From Cladobotryum mycophilum (taxonomy: Eukaryota; Ascomycota; Sordariomycetes; Hypocreales; Hypocreaceae), in contig JAVFKD010000015.1 of assembly GCA_036429605.1 (NCBI GenBank), positions 3,061,421-3,125,420 on the forward strand: DNA of 64,000 nt. Direction: 5' to 3'. A program made the position numbers and the translations under genes. Positions 34,785 to 49,599 of this stretch are shown in pieces; positions within the stretch are counted from its first letter, which is position 1; every line of letters begins with the position of its first letter. Below the pieces are notes generated by a model, which worked only from the letters and a program-made list of their open reading frames with translations, searched no databases and was not told where the DNA came from.

Positions 34785-37700
34785 TATCCGAACGAACCCG
34801 CTCTCTGTTTCCTTGACTTCTCTATTCCTAGGTCTATTTATTTATTAAACTTACACCCTTTTGTATGCGATTATGAAAGGGATAGTAGTTCTTAGAGATA
34901 GCCTGTATAAGAGTTTAAGAAAAGCTTATTTAATGTAATAGACGCGATGAACGTATGATGATTATGGCTACAATTAGAGTTATTATTAAGGTTATAGTAT
35001 AAATAACCTTAGCTTAAGTTTAAGTTATAGTAGTTAAAACTATTAGTTTAAAAATTATTAATCTAGAAACTATAAATATAATGGAGATAAATTTAGATAT
35101 TAATTTAAATAAGTAATTAAATAAAAAGATTTAAAAGGCTTAATAATAATAAAAAACTTTAAATATTATATAATATATTTAGGCTACTTTTAAAACTATA
35201 ATTAAAGCTTAAGTTATTTAATTTTTCTATAAAAACCTTATTAATTAACTAAAAAAGATAATTAAATTAAAATAATAGGAATAATTAAGAATATTTTTAT
35301 ATAGTTTTATAGTTAAGAAAGGCTTAGAAAATAACCGATAGGTAGAATAAATCTTAAAAAGAATTATAGTAGTTAAGGAATTTATAGTTAAAGAATTTAT
35401 AATAGTTAAAATAATATTTTAAAAGCTTAAAAAAATAAACCTATAAGTTATTTTTAAGCTAGAAATTAAATATAATTTCTAAAAACTATTACTTTTAATT
35501 ATATTAAAAAATAAATTAAATTAAACTCTAGGAGTTAAGAGTATAGTTAATGTATAGTAATTAATTAAAAATAATATAATTATTATAGTTATATTAATTT
35601 AATTAATTATTAATCTTTTTATTTAATAAAACCTTTTAAAAAAGATTTTCTAAGAATATTTAATTAAACTAATTAAGGCTTTTATTAAATAGATTAAGCT
35701 AGTAGTTTATAGAGTATTAATCCTAAAAGAATTGAATATTTTTAATATCTTTTAGAAAAAAATAAAGTTTTTTAATTTAATTAAAACTATAGGCTAATTT
35801 AAATAACTTAAAATATTATTTATAGGATAGAAAACTGGTTTAGTAATATTTATAGTATTAATAGAAGTATATAGTATATATAGTAAAAAATAAAGACTTT
35901 ATATAATTAGGATTAGAATTAGGATAATCTTATATAAAGCTTATATAACTAAAATCTAATACTTTTATTGCTTAGGCTTTAACCATAACGCTAAGAGCTA
36001 TTGTAAGGTTTATAAATATATTATATATGCTGGTAGTTATAATATAAAAAACTATAATTACTTTAATTATAAGACTAGCTCTAGTTACCAATACTAAAAA
36101 TCTAAATATACTAATTGTATAAATAATTATAAGATAAATAGTATAGACTATAAGATTTATAAAATTATTTTATACTAAAAAATAATTATCTTAAGATCTT
36201 TTAATATAATATACATAGAACTAATATAGTATATTATATAGTTTTATAGTTAGCTTTAAAAGCTAAGACTAATATTATTTTACTCTAAGAGTTTTATTAT
36301 TTTAAAAATAGAAAAACAGGCGACTAGATTATACTAAAATATACAGTATATAACCTTATTATACCATAACCTAGCTCTAGTCTTTTAAGTATAAAGATTA
36401 GACCTAGAGTTTTATTATATATTAGAAAAACTAATTAATAAGAGTTTATACCCTATTATAATCTTTTTAATAATCTTAATATTCTAGCTATTAAGATACT
36501 AAGTATTAAACTATTTTTTTTAATTAACTTATATAATAAATAACTTTAATAAACTAATTAATAAACTAATTAAATAATTAATTAAATAATTAATTAAATA
36601 ATTAATTAATAAAGCTTATATATAATTAAATAATTACTTTTTTTAATAGGTAGGCTTAAATAATTTTTTATTTTAGTAAAAGATTTTAACTTTTATTATA
36701 TTTATTAAAATACTTAAGTTAAGTTAATAATTATAATTCGAGCTAATAGCCTAGTCTAATGGCTAAATAGCTAATAGGTTATTTTATTAATTAATATTAG
36801 TAAAATTATAGAGCTTAATGGTATCTATTATAAAAAGAACCTATAAAGACTTTTTATAATAGATTTAGCCTTTAGTATAGATTTTTAAGCCCTTAGCTAG
36901 GGTAATTGGCAAGTTATACTAATAACTAGCTCTAATTATAAGGTTTTTATCTTTAAAGCCTATATATTAAAATCTTTAAGAATAAACTACTTATATTAAA
37001 TATAATAATTATTATTTAATTATAAAAAAACTAACTAAAAGGCTTATAATAAATTATTAACTAAAGTAAAGCCTAAAGCCTTTATTTAATTAAATTAATT
37101 AATCAATACTTTTAACTAGGATAAGATAATTAATTTTTTTAGGGATATTATTTTAAAAGTAATTAAACTAATTATAGTAAAGTAAAAACTCTTTGAATAC
37201 TTTAAGCCTTAGTGGAATAATAAGCTAAAGGATTTACGGAAAGCTTTGAATAGAGTTATACAATTGTATAAGGTAAGCCTAATAGTAATAATCTTAATTA
37301 TTTAAAAAGAAACTTATAATAATTATAACTTAATCCTATAAGCTATAAAAAAACCTATTAAAATAGTTTTTTTAAGAAAATTATAATTATAAATGTTTAT
37401 AAGATATATAAATATATTAAGGTATACTAGAATAATAGCCTTTCTAATATAATATATATAAAAAAAACCAGTAATAATAGGCCTAAACTTTTAAAAAAAG
37501 ATATATAGTTTTTTTATAGATATTATTTTTTATACTTACCTTTAGTTATACTAATATAATTAGAAGATCTAGAATAAAAATTTAAATTCTTAATTAATCT
37601 AGGTTTAAATTAGTAAATTAGGTAAACTTATAGTATATAATAAAAATAATACTAATACCTAAACCTATAATAAGATTAATTAAAGTTTTAAAATATTAAT

Positions 37701-40540
37701 TATAATAACTAGAAAATGGTTTTTAAAAGCTATTTATAATTAGTAAAAAAGAACTAATAAAACCTATTTTTAAAAGAATCTACTAAAAATAGCCAAAGTT
37801 AAAAGATATAAAAGTCTAACGGATTGTTTTTTTATTAGCTAGTAAAAAGGCCCTAGGCCTTAATATAATTAACTTTCTTTTAATATAAAAGACTTACTCG
37901 GCGATACTAATTCTATTAAATAAAGCTTACTAAGCCTTATTTATAGCAGGGTATTAATTAACTAACTAAAAAGAAGTAATTGGAATTATCCTACTAAAGG
38001 CTAATAAATTAGACTATAGTAACCTAAAGGTATATAAAGTTATTATATTATTTAACTGTCTAGGAAAAGTCTTAGAAAAAATAATTATAAGCAGGCTAAG
38101 TTACCTAATAATTATATAGAATCTTTTAAACCTAAGCTAGTTTAATGGCTAGAAATAAAGATTAATTATTAATATAGTTTTTTTTACTTATAAATTATAT
38201 TAAAAGTTAATAATTATTAAAAAAAATTATTAATTAAATAATAATTATAATCCTATTCCTAGATATTAAAAGTATTTTTAATTATATATTAAAGCTAAAG
38301 CTATTAGGAATACTAAAAAAACTAAACCTCCCTAAAACCTTTATTAGCTAGATAGACTCTTTTTTATTAAATAGAAAAATCTAATTAGCCTTTAATAGCT
38401 AAATATAATAATTAATAAATATAACTATAAGAATCTTATAAGAATTATTTATATCTCTTATCTTATTTCTAATTTATATTAGAGATATAATAATAAATTA
38501 GGTTTTTTAATTTAACTATATTAATAATTTTAATCTATTTATATTATTAAAATTAGTTTATTAGAATTATAAAACTTTAAAAACTATAATAACTAAGCTT
38601 ATTAAAGAAGCAGGACTATAAAAGGTTTAATTTAACCTTAGCAAAACCAAGCTAATTTACTTTATAAAGTATTATTAATTAATAATAAAAGGACTTACTA
38701 TAGTTAACTTAACTATTAAGCTTAAATTACTTATCAAATAGCTAGAAGTCTGGCTAGATTATTAACTTAATTTTAAATATTATATAATAATAAAGCTTAA
38801 ATAAACTACTAAGGTTTTTTAAAGCCTTTAAAAACTAAACAATATATAATAAGAATTATTTATATAAACTCTATAATTATTTTATATAGCCTATATAAAC
38901 TCTATAATAGATTATAAAGTCTCTCTTTAATATAAAAGATTAGAGTAAAAGAATCTTATTTATTAAATCTAATAACTATAAAACCTTACCCTAACTAAGA
39001 TTCTAAGAATCTTTAAAAGATCCTTTTATAAAGTATTAAAACTAAAAGTAATTATCCCCTTGGTTAAAGTTAAGCTTTAAAAAACCTATCTTAAATATAG
39101 TCTTTATACTTAAACCCTTTTAAAAACCTACCTAATCTAATTAATTATAACTAGTATAATTATATTAATATAATTAATTAAGCTATTAATTAGCTTTAAA
39201 AAAACTATTAGAAAATATAAAAAAATAGAAAGATAGGATCTAGTTTAATAAGCCTCTTAGAATAAAAAACCTAAAGCTATTATTCTAATTAACTAATCCT
39301 CTAAGAAGAAAGCTAAAATATAATATCTATAGCTATTAAAAGATCTTACCTTTAATAATTATTAAATCTTTTATATAAACAGCTTATAAAATATTTATAA
39401 AAGTACTATCATTAACTTATATATATACTATAAAAATAGCCTAAACTAATAAAATAAAATAATAAAAATAGCAAAATTAATAAGATTCTAGAACCTAGGA
39501 TTATATATAAAAATAATTAATATTAAGCTTATAATAATCTCTAAGATCCTAAATACCCTACTATTATCTAAAATAAACTAATTAATAGCTTATATCTTTA
39601 TTAATAGTTAAGTAATTATAATAAAAATTAAAGATCTTAAAGAGATTAATTATAGAATCCAGGCTTAGCTATACTTTCTATTATAGTAAAGCATAGCTAT
39701 TATAATTACCTAGGTATTTAATTATATAGGAATCCTAGGGAATAAAATAGTTAATTAGTTAGCTAAAAAAAAACTAAAAGTCTTATATAAAGGCTACCTA
39801 TATACCTCTTTTAATTACCTAAACTAAAAGATAAAGAAAATTATAGTATAGTAATAATAGATTAACTAGGCTAGTGAAAAGATAAGAAAAGAGATAGGTT
39901 AAAGAGTAAAAGGCCTAGATATTTAATACTATAGGATAGCTTAAGATAACCTTAGCTTTTTACTAAAAGCTAATTTAATTAAAGGACTAAAATTAACCTA
40001 GTTAACCTATATTTAGTTAAAACTAAAGATAGGGTATTTTAAAAGCTATTAAAAAGCTATAAAAAATCTCTTTAATAACTATTATAGATATAACTAATAA
40101 TATATAATATAATACTTATTATTATACTATAATAAATACTAAAGGCCTAGAAAAGCCCTGTAAAAGACCTTAAAACTAGGAGCCCAGCTAATGTTATAGA
40201 AACTCTTTATAATAAAACTAGGAAAAAAAGCCCTAATAGGTTTCTTTACTAGTATAAAAATCTATATATAAAACTGGTTTTTAAAAGAGTAAATATAGAT
40301 TAATTAGTTAATTAATCAGTCTAGAGGCTAAGGGATATATATAACGCTTAGAACTAGGAGAAAGAAAACCATTAACTGGAATATATAAGGCCTTATACTA
40401 TTAACTTAAAAGCTAGCTAGCTAGCTATTATTCTAGAAAATCACTATATAGTAAGCTTTTAGATAGATAGATGGCTACTTTATAGGCCTTTGGTCTTTAT
40501 AAGCGTAATAAAGGAAAAAGAAAAAAATAAAAACACCCTA
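34785..40540 (+). mobile_element. LINE 1, full-length RIP-degraded copy
   Basis: About 5.75 kb. The 5' UTR at 34785-34870 and the ORF1 start near 34880-34990 match the reverse complement of 2565-2390, and the match continues through ORF1 and the endonuclease (to about 37300). On the plus strand near 38253-38291 a reverse-transcriptase A-box is still readable (LFLDIKSIFNYIL), and a 3' region reaching about 40540 follows. All frames carry many stops. This copy shows the full length of the element whose intact 5' half opens the window. Confidence 0.8.
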
Positions 40541-40544
40541 TTAT

Positions 40545-41744
40545 AAAGATTATTTAATAACTATTTAAATAAGGCTTTAACTTTTAAACTTATAAAAAAA
40601 ACTTAAAAGATTAATAAAAATAATATAAGCTATAAAGTATATTATATACTAAAAATAATATAACAATTAATAAAATCTATAACTTAAAAGTAAAGAATAA
40701 GATTAGTTATTTATAAAAAGGCTATAGAATAATTATTAAATAGGTCTTTTAATTTTATAAATAAAAACTATTATAGATAGTTTTATTTAATAGTAAAACT
40801 ATAGATTAAAGGATATTATTTTATTATATTAGTAGATAATAAAATAATAAATAATTATATATATTTTTAAAGCTATAAATTGTTTATAGTTATTTCTTTT
40901 TAAAAAGAAACTAAAATATAAATTATATTTATTTTATTATATTAAAGAAAAAACTTTTTTTTGTAATAAAAAATAAAGTAATATAAAGATTAATTGTTTT
41001 TTTATTAAAATCTAAGGGTATGAAGAATTTGTTTTCTATAATCTAATAAACCTTAATAAGTATAATATAATTTTAGGATATTTTTAGCTATAAGATAATA
41101 ATTCTTTTATTAATTAAAGGATTAATTAACTTTATTAAAATAAAAGTAAAGGCTTTAATTAAAAGTAAATACAAGACATAAGATTTTATAAGGATTTAAT
41201 AATAAAATAATACACTTAAGAAAACCTTTAAGTAAAATATTAAAAAGAAATATAAAATATTTTATTTAATTAATTATTAAAAAGAATAAAGCTTATATAA
41301 AAAGAATTAAAAATAAAAAAACTTATAAAATTATTATGTTTTTATAAAAAGTATTTAAAGAATTTAATAAGCGTTTAAAAAAAGATTATTTTAAAATAAA
41401 AAAAACTTTTATTAAAAGACTTAAAAGTGTTTTTAATAAATATAAATACTATAAGAAATTATTTTAAAAGACTTTTAATATAGGATTATTAAAATATAAT
41501 TAATAAAATTATAAGATTATTTTAAAAGATAGAATTAATTTTATATTTTGTAAAATCTATTATTTTAATAAGAAAAAACTTATAGTATTTTAAGAATAGA
41601 TTAATAAAATATTAGTTAAAGGTTTTATTAAATTATTAATATTAAAAATAAAATATTTTATAATATTTATTTTAAAAGAAAATAACAAATTATAGTTAAT
41701 TATAAATTATTAATAATTTAATAAAATTATATTTAAAGACTATA

Positions 41745-41751
<7 letters not shown>
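40545..41751 (+). mobile_element. Gypsy fragment, protease to reverse transcriptase
   Basis: Matches about 28370-29590 of the complete element, including the decayed LGYFWL-type protease-end motif near 41080. It ends where the reversed (TAA)n tail of a LINE 2 copy begins. Confidence 0.7.
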
Positions 41752-41777
<26 letters not shown>

Positions 41778-42421
41778 ATTAACTAGCTTATCCTATTTAA
41801 TAGGGCCTTAATCCCTTTACTATTATAAAAAACAAGGAGAAAAACCCGTGTACTAGGAGGAAAAAACCCTATTATATTATATATACTATATTATCACACT
41901 TAAGTTAGCGCAGGCTCTTACTATCATTAACTAGTTATTCTATAGCTTACTAGCCTTATTCTAAGGGAAATTTATTAAATTTCTAATATTATTAGTATTT
42001 TTAATTAATAAAACCCTTAGGCTATAAAAACCCTTTTAACTATAATTAATTATGAAAGCCTTATATTTATACTATTATTTTTTTTAATATATTACTTATT
42101 AGTAAATTTAATATAAACTTATTTTTAGTTTTATATTATTATTATTTATCTTTTATAATAATAATTATATTTTATTTCTTTTACTTTTAATAACTTTTTT
42201 TATTATATTCTTTTATTATTTTTTACTATTATTTTTATTAATTATTATATACTTTTAAATCTTTTTTATAAGTACTTATATAATCAATTACTATATAATA
42301 AAAAAATCTAAAATATATTATACTTATCTATTATTAATAGTTTAATTTATTAATTAAACCTATAACCTTAAGATTCTTTTTTAATTATTTAATTATCTTA
42401 ATTCTTTATTATTATTATTAA

Positions 42422-42452
<31 letters not shown>

Positions 42453-45400
42453 ATTTATAAATAATCTTTATTTATTTTAGTTTTGTTTTTATTAAAGGTA
42501 TTAGATTAGTTTTAAAATTTAGTTATTATATTAATAATTCTTTTAATTCTTTTATTATTATTTTATTTATATTATTATAAGTATTATTTTTTATATACTA
42601 TATTATTATATTTTTAATAGATTTTAATAATATAATTAATTATAGCTTTTAATTTTATTATTTTTAATTCTTTTATTTTTTTTACTTTAGTTTTTATTAG
42701 TTTAAATAAACTTATAAGGTTTTCTAGTTTTTAAATAATTTTATTATAAAATTAGTATATTAATTCTTTTAAAGCTTATACTTATATAAAGCCTTATACT
42801 TTATATATTATTTATATAAAAAAAGCTTTTAATTATTTATATTTTAATACTTTTAATAAATTAATTATTTTATACTTTAGTTAAGCTGTTTTTATTATTG
42901 ACTTTTACTTTTTAAAGATTAAAGTGTGATATTCCGGGCGTTTCCCAATAAGAATAACCTGGATTATAATTAATATTAGTAATAAATTAAAGTAAAATTA
43001 AGCAATAAGTTTAATATATTATAGTTCAGGTATTAAATTACTAATAATAAATAATTATATTAATGACTAATTAAATATATAAGAAAAAGATATAAACTAA
43101 TATATATAATAATTAAATTTATTATAATTTAAATAAATATAAGGTTTTATTTTAATAGGAATAAATTAATAATTTAATAATTATAATAGATTAAGTCAAT
43201 CCTATTTAAACTATTATATATACTCAAATTAATCTTATTTAAACTATTAAATATACTTAAATCGATCTTATTTGAGCTAATTATAATTAGTTATATTACC
43301 TGGGGTTTTACCATGATTATATTTCTAATTAATAGCTTATACGGGTGTTATTAAAAGTGGGTCCAGTTCTATGGATGACATAAGTGCAAGGTCGGGTTGT
43401 TATATAAAGTTAAATATATTATTTATATAAAGGCTAAGAAGCCTTATAATAAAGTAAGTTATAGTATATTATAATAGTTTCGGGCTATTATTGTTATTAA
43501 TTTATTTAAGTTTTTATTTCTATTTATTTTATTATTTATACTTTTATTATAGTTTTTTTTAGATATTATTAAAGGTTTTTTTGTATATTTTATATTACTT
43601 TTACTTTAATATAGGTTTATTTTTTTAATTTCTTTTAAGCTTTTTAAAACTATAATTTTTTAGTTAAGGCTATTATTTATGTTTAGTATAAATGTTAAGA
43701 AGGTGTTTATATTGTTATGTTTATTATATTTATTATTACTGTTATTATTATTATTATAATTATTATAGTTTTACTAATCTTTTATACTATCTATAATATT
43801 CTTTTTTTATTATTCTTACTTTTATTAATTAACTTTTATATAAACTTTTTATTAAGGTTTAAGGTTTATATATTGATTTTTATTATATTATAAATAATAT
43901 ATTTCTTTTATAATAGTAATAATAAAAATAGTAAATTTATAAAAAATAAAAATAAAAAAAGATAAATAAAATAGATAAATAGATAATTTTGGTTAGTGTT
44001 TTTGGATAAAATAAAAAAAGGGTATAGGCCTTTGTTACCTAAGTTAGTTTTATATTGTGTTCTTTTTGTTTTTATATTTTCTTTTTATTTAGTATTTTTA
44101 TTATAATTTTAACTTTTTTATTAATTAAAAATGTATTATTTTTTTAAAGCTAAGGAATCATCTAGTTATTATACTTTTTAGCCTTTTATTATTTAATATT
44201 ATATAAATCTTATAGTAGGTTTTTAGTTTTTAAGGTAATAATTTTTTTTATTTTTTAATTAATAAATAATTAATAAAAAAATAAAAGTATATTTTTATTA
44301 TATTTTTATATTTATAAAATAGTAATTTATACTTTAATGTTTATTATAAAAAAAACTAATTAAGGTTTATTTTTTTAGTATAAAATTATATTAGTATAGA
44401 GTTTTTATATTTTAGTAATTTATTATAAGTTTTAAGAATTCTTTTATTTATTAAAGTTAGTTTTTTAATATTTATAGTTTTATACACTTTTTTTTATATT
44501 AAGAATGCTATATCTTTTAATTATTCTTATTATAAAGATTATCTTTCTTTTAGTATTATTATTAAGTTATTTTTATTAAGGTATTAAATTTAGAGTTATT
44601 TCTTTTTTAAATTATTTAATTTTTTTATAAGCTTTCTTTTATCTTAAAGGTTTTTATAACCACTATATATTTATATTTTATATATCCTATTATCTTGGTT
44701 TTTTTAAGCTTTTAAAAGAATCTTATTATTTTATAATTTAAGTATAAGTTTAGTAAAAGTATTATAGTTTTTATCTTTAAGTTTTCTATTAAGGTGGTTT
44801 TATATATATTAATTATAATTTGTAAGTATAATATTTATTATATAATTAGTCTTTTTATTAGGCTTTTTAATTTTTTTTATAAGTATAGGATTATAAAAAA
44901 ACTTTATATTATAAACTAAAACACTTTATATAACCTTTATATAGATTTCTTTTATTTTTAATAATTAATAATCTTATATTAATACTATTAATCTAATAAA
45001 AACTATTTTTTATTTTTTAAGTTTTTTTATAATCTTATTTATATAGTCTTTTTATTTTAGTTTTCTATTAATTTATATTCCTAGAAAATAAATATTCTAG
45101 ACTAGTTTTATTATATTATCTTTAAGTTAAACCTAAATTATATTAGTATTTTTTATTTTTATAAAATATATTAATTTACTTTTTATAAGTTTAAACTAAA
45201 CTTTAATCTTTTTTATTTATTTTTAATAAACTAATTATATATTTTTTAATTTAACTTAGGTTAAAGCTATTATATTTTTAAAAGCTAAAATATTTATATT
45301 ATTAATAAAACCTATGATTATTATATTTCTTTTTAAGTAAAAGTAAATAATATAAAAGAGTAATATATAATAAGAAAAGAATTAGAGATATTAAAATTTT

Positions 45401-48400
45401 TTAAAAGACTTTTACTTTAATATTAAAATACTTTAATTGTTTATTATTAAAATAAAAGTATATTAATTTTTTAATAAGGTATTCTTTGATTTATTTCATT
45501 AATAAAATTAGTATTTTAAGTATATATAAAATATATAATAGTTTAATATAGTTTATTTTATTAAATGCTTTTTTTAAGTTAAGCTATAGTAATAATATAA
45601 TCCTATAATGGTTCTAGGCTATTTAAATTAACTTTTAAAGTAAATAAATTATTATTTTTATAGATTTATTTTTTTTTTATTTAATCTTTTAATAAAATTT
45701 AATAAAATTCTTTTAAGTTTATGAATAATAATAATTTTTATATAATGAAAGTAAACTAGATAATACCTGTATTCAATGGTTATATTAGCTAGGATTAATA
45801 ATATTTTTTTTACTTTTGTATTATATGTTTTTAATAAGCTAGTTAGGATTTTATTTTCTCTTAGAGTCTTTTATAGTATTATTTTACTTATAGTCTTACT
45901 GATGTTATTATAATTAAGTAAGTATTTTTTAGTTTTTATTATATCTTTAAGTTTATTTAGATCCTAGTCTTTTAAGATATTTATTTTGTTTATTACTAAT
46001 TCTAAGAAAAACCTATTTACTAAGATTATTATTTTCTTTTTATAATTAAAGGTTGAATATATATTATATTTTCTTTTTTAAGGTCTAGAATCTTAACTAT
46101 TTTTAAGAATAGATAATCTCTTAGTTTTACTTATTTTTTTAGTTTTTATAACTACTTAATATTAATTAAGGTATTATATAGATTTCTTTTTTAGATTTCT
46201 ACTTTTTTATAATTATAGTATAGGAAAAGGTTTTCTTTATTTATTTTAATATTTTTTAAAATAAAGGTATATAATAACTTAAGTACTTTCTTTTAGTATA
46301 CTATTTATCTTTTAAAGTTTAATCTATTAGATAGTTTTTTTTTTTTTTAGTTTTAATATTTTTTTATACTAGGGTTATTAAGTTTATAATTTCTTTAAGT
46401 TCTTTAATGATTTAGTCTATTATATTATTAATCTTTTTTTATTTGTAAAGGTTTTTTTTTATATAGTTTAATAGAATTTAATTTTAGCTTTTATTTTTAC
46501 TTTAAAAGTATTTAATTCTTTTTAAAATTAACTTTTTTTATTATTAGTTTATGTTATAATTATAATTATATTAAGAATTATATTTATAATCTAAAGAAAA
46601 TAATTAAAGTTTTTTATATTTATTTAGCTTTTATATTTTACTTAAAAATTATAAATTATTTATATATAATTTATTATTTTATTAAAATAGTTTTTTTTTA
46701 TTTTAATAAGTTTATTTTTTAATATAAAAAAACTAAATTATTATTAGATTATTAATATAATTAATTTATTATAATCTTATAACTCTTTCCTTATATTGTC
46801 CTATATTAGGTAATATTAATTAAAGCTTTTTATAAGTAAGTATTATTTTTGGTTTAAGTATAGTCTAAGATTATAGATTAGTGTATTTTAATTAGTTATA
46901 GTATATTTAAAGGAATATATTAAGTAAATAATAATCTTTGAGTCTTTAAAAAAAATATTAGTTTTTTTTTATTTATATTAATTATAAATCGATTATATAG
47001 TATTTATAAATATATATTATTGTTTTCTTTTTTTATATATTAGATAATAATAATCTTTACTTAGGTAAGCTAAAGTGTTTGTTTACTTATTTTTATTTAT
47101 TTTTTATAATATTATTATATTATATTTAAGTTAGTTTTAGAGTATTAGGTATATAAATATTAAAATCTTTATTATATTCTAATATATTATAGTTAATTCT
47201 ATAAGTTAAATAGGGTAAAAATAATAAAAAGTTTATTATAGTTAAGGGTTATTTATAAAAAAAGATTAATAATTATTTAGATTATAATTTGTTTTTGCTT
47301 TAGGGGGTAGAGGGAAGAAAAGAATACTAATCGTAACTTTTTCTAGGGTTTACTAATTTTCCTTAATAGTATCGGTTTAGGGCTAGGTTAAAGCCATACC
47401 ATAAACGCTATTTTAGTTTTTTTTATTTTAATATAGGTTTTAAAAAATTTAGTTTATAAAAATAGTTTTTTTTTGCTGTAGCCTATATTTAACTTATCTT
47501 TAGGTAATTATAGAATTATATTAGATATACTCCTGTATAAAAATAATATTATACTAAGGTTTTCTTTATTAAAGTTAAATATATATTTTTTTCTTTTATA
47601 TATATTATAGTTCTATATTTACTATATAATAGTTTTATTATATAGTATTTAATAATATATTTTATTTAATAGTATTTATAGTATTATTAAAAATAAAAGT
47701 CTTTAAAGTATAGTTTAGTATTAAATATTTATAACTAAAGAATAATACTTTTTTTATAGATTTTATTTATGTTTATTATTTTATTTACGCTTAAGATAAA
47801 GATTATAATTATAGTATTCTTATTCTTTAACTTATATACTTTAATTCTAATTAAAAAAATCTTATTTTTTATTTAGCTTTTCTGTTTAATATTATTATTT
47901 ATTTTATTTTTTAGTATTACTTAGGGGATACCTTTAATAATAATTTATTATATTCTTTTTTTATTTATATATTTCTTTTAAATATAATTTTAAGTTACTT
48001 TAGATTAATTATATATTATTTTATAAGTTAATTAGATTTAAAGGTAATTATTATATTACTATTAGAGAATTATTTTATAGCTATTATATTATTTTAGTTT
48101 ATAGCTTTGTTTATTATTAGCTTGGCTTTTGGTGCGTTTATTATTTTTATTTTTAGAGTAATACTATTTCTAATAACTAGGATTTTTTTTAGCCTTAACG
48201 AAATTAGTTTTATAGTATTAATAGTAAGGACTTAGTATAATTTTATTATGGCTATTTATATCTAAGACTTTTAAGAGGGTTTTTTTTATAGCCTTTCTTA
48301 CTATATAATATAATTTTTTTTATTTATAATTATAGTAATTTTAATAGTTTTCTTTAGTATTTACGTTATTTTTTTATTAATAAAACTATAGATAATTGCC

Positions 48401-48735
48401 TATACTTTATATATAATATTTTTTAGAATAAGATTAATGATTTTTATATATATAGTTTTTTTGTTATTATTGATTTTGTTTTAAAATACTATTAATCTGT
48501 TATTGATACGTTTTTATAGGTTAAATGTATTTTTTTGATTTTAGGTAATAGATATTTTATTTATGTCTTTTTTCCTTTTATTAATAACTATTAATAGTAA
48601 ATTATTACTTTTCACGATATTGTAGCTTTACTATACTATTATTAATAAAGCAAGTCAAATCTGAGGATTCTAAATATTATATTCTTTTTTATTTCAATGT
48701 CAAGTTAGGTCGAATAATAGTATATTAGTCTTTCT
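41752..48735 (-). mobile_element. LINE 2, longest copy (minus strand), RIP-degraded, with inserted solo LTR
   Basis: Runs from the reversed (TAA)n tail at 41752-41775 to a 5' end near 48735, about 6.5 kb once the solo LTR at 42925-43404 and its duplication are removed. On the minus strand at 45578-45549 a reverse-transcriptase block is still readable (LKKAFNKINY), confirming a LINE-type RT. A less mutated, GC-richer patch lies at 47285-47420. No frame is open. At least six further 3' or 5' fragments of this family are in the window. Confidence 0.7.
42925..43404 (-). repeat. Solo Gypsy LTR with TAAAG target duplication
   Basis: 480 bp, reversed, from TGTGATATTCCGGGCG to GGTCGGGTTGTTATA. TAAAG is present directly before (42920-42924) and after (43405-43409). 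It is inserted in LINE 2 and is among the less mutated LTR copies. Confidence 0.9.
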
Positions 48736-48744
48736 TTTTCTTTT

Positions 48745-49041
48745 TCCTATAATAACTATTAAATAATTAATTTATTTTAATTAAAATAAACTTTATATTT
48801 ATTTAAATTATAATAAATTTAATTATTATATATATTAATTTATATAATTCTCTTATATATTTTATTAACTATTAATATAATTATTTACTATTAATAATCT
48901 AATACCTAAACTATAATATATTAAACCTATTACTTAACCTTACTTTAATCTATTGCTAATATTAACTATAATCTAGGTTATCCTTGTTAGGAAACGCCCG
49001 GAACGTTATATAATATAAGTATAATGTTAGGTTGTTATATT
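48745..49041 (+). repeat. Gypsy LTR fragment ending in a head-to-head inverted LTR end
   Basis: 48745-49013 matches the right 270 bp of the LTR up to CCCGGAACGTTATA. Directly after it, 49014-49041 reads ATAAGTATAATGTTAGGTTG, the reversed beginning of the same LTR. Confidence 0.6.
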
Positions 49042-49049
49042 TAAAATCT

Positions 49050-49380
49050 TTCTTATATAAATAAATTAATTATATATTTAATTATAGCTTTTTTAATTTT
49101 ACAAAGTTTATTAAATTAATTTTAATATTATATTATAAAAATATACTAATATAGTATTCAATAATTATTGTATAACTAATATTATAAATTATAATTATAA
49201 TTTTAAAACTTAAATTCAAGTTTTTTTTAAAAAGCTTAATAATAAATAATATTTTCTTTTCTTTTAAAGGTTTTATTATAAAAGATTATAAAAGAATTTA
49301 ATATATAAATATAAAAATAAAGATTATAATAGAAAATAGTACGCTCGCTTATATAGTCCCCTTGCTTATGGTTTATCTTA
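49050..49380 (-). mobile_element. Left-end fragment of the Fot1/Tan1-like element (reversed)
   Basis: Reverse complement of 19509-19735 joined to 20173-20290. It thus shows the uninterrupted sequence into which the 435-bp MITE inserted. The terminal repeat (ACGCTCGCTTATATAGTCC, CTTGCTTATGG) is at its right. A second, weaker terminal-repeat remnant is at 49565-49605. Confidence 0.6.
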
Positions 49381-49599
49381 ATACTAATTTAAAATTATAT
49401 AATTAATATTATAAATTCTTTTTATCATTTTAACACTTAACTCTAGTTTTCTTTTAAGTGTTTAAAAGTTATAATAATTTTATTTTTATATAGAAGTAAT
49501 ATTATTTAAGGTTATTAAGGAATTTAAGATATTGTAATAATGGTAAATATCGTAGTGGAGGGTAGCACATTTGCTTGTGTGGTATATTTATTTATGGAT

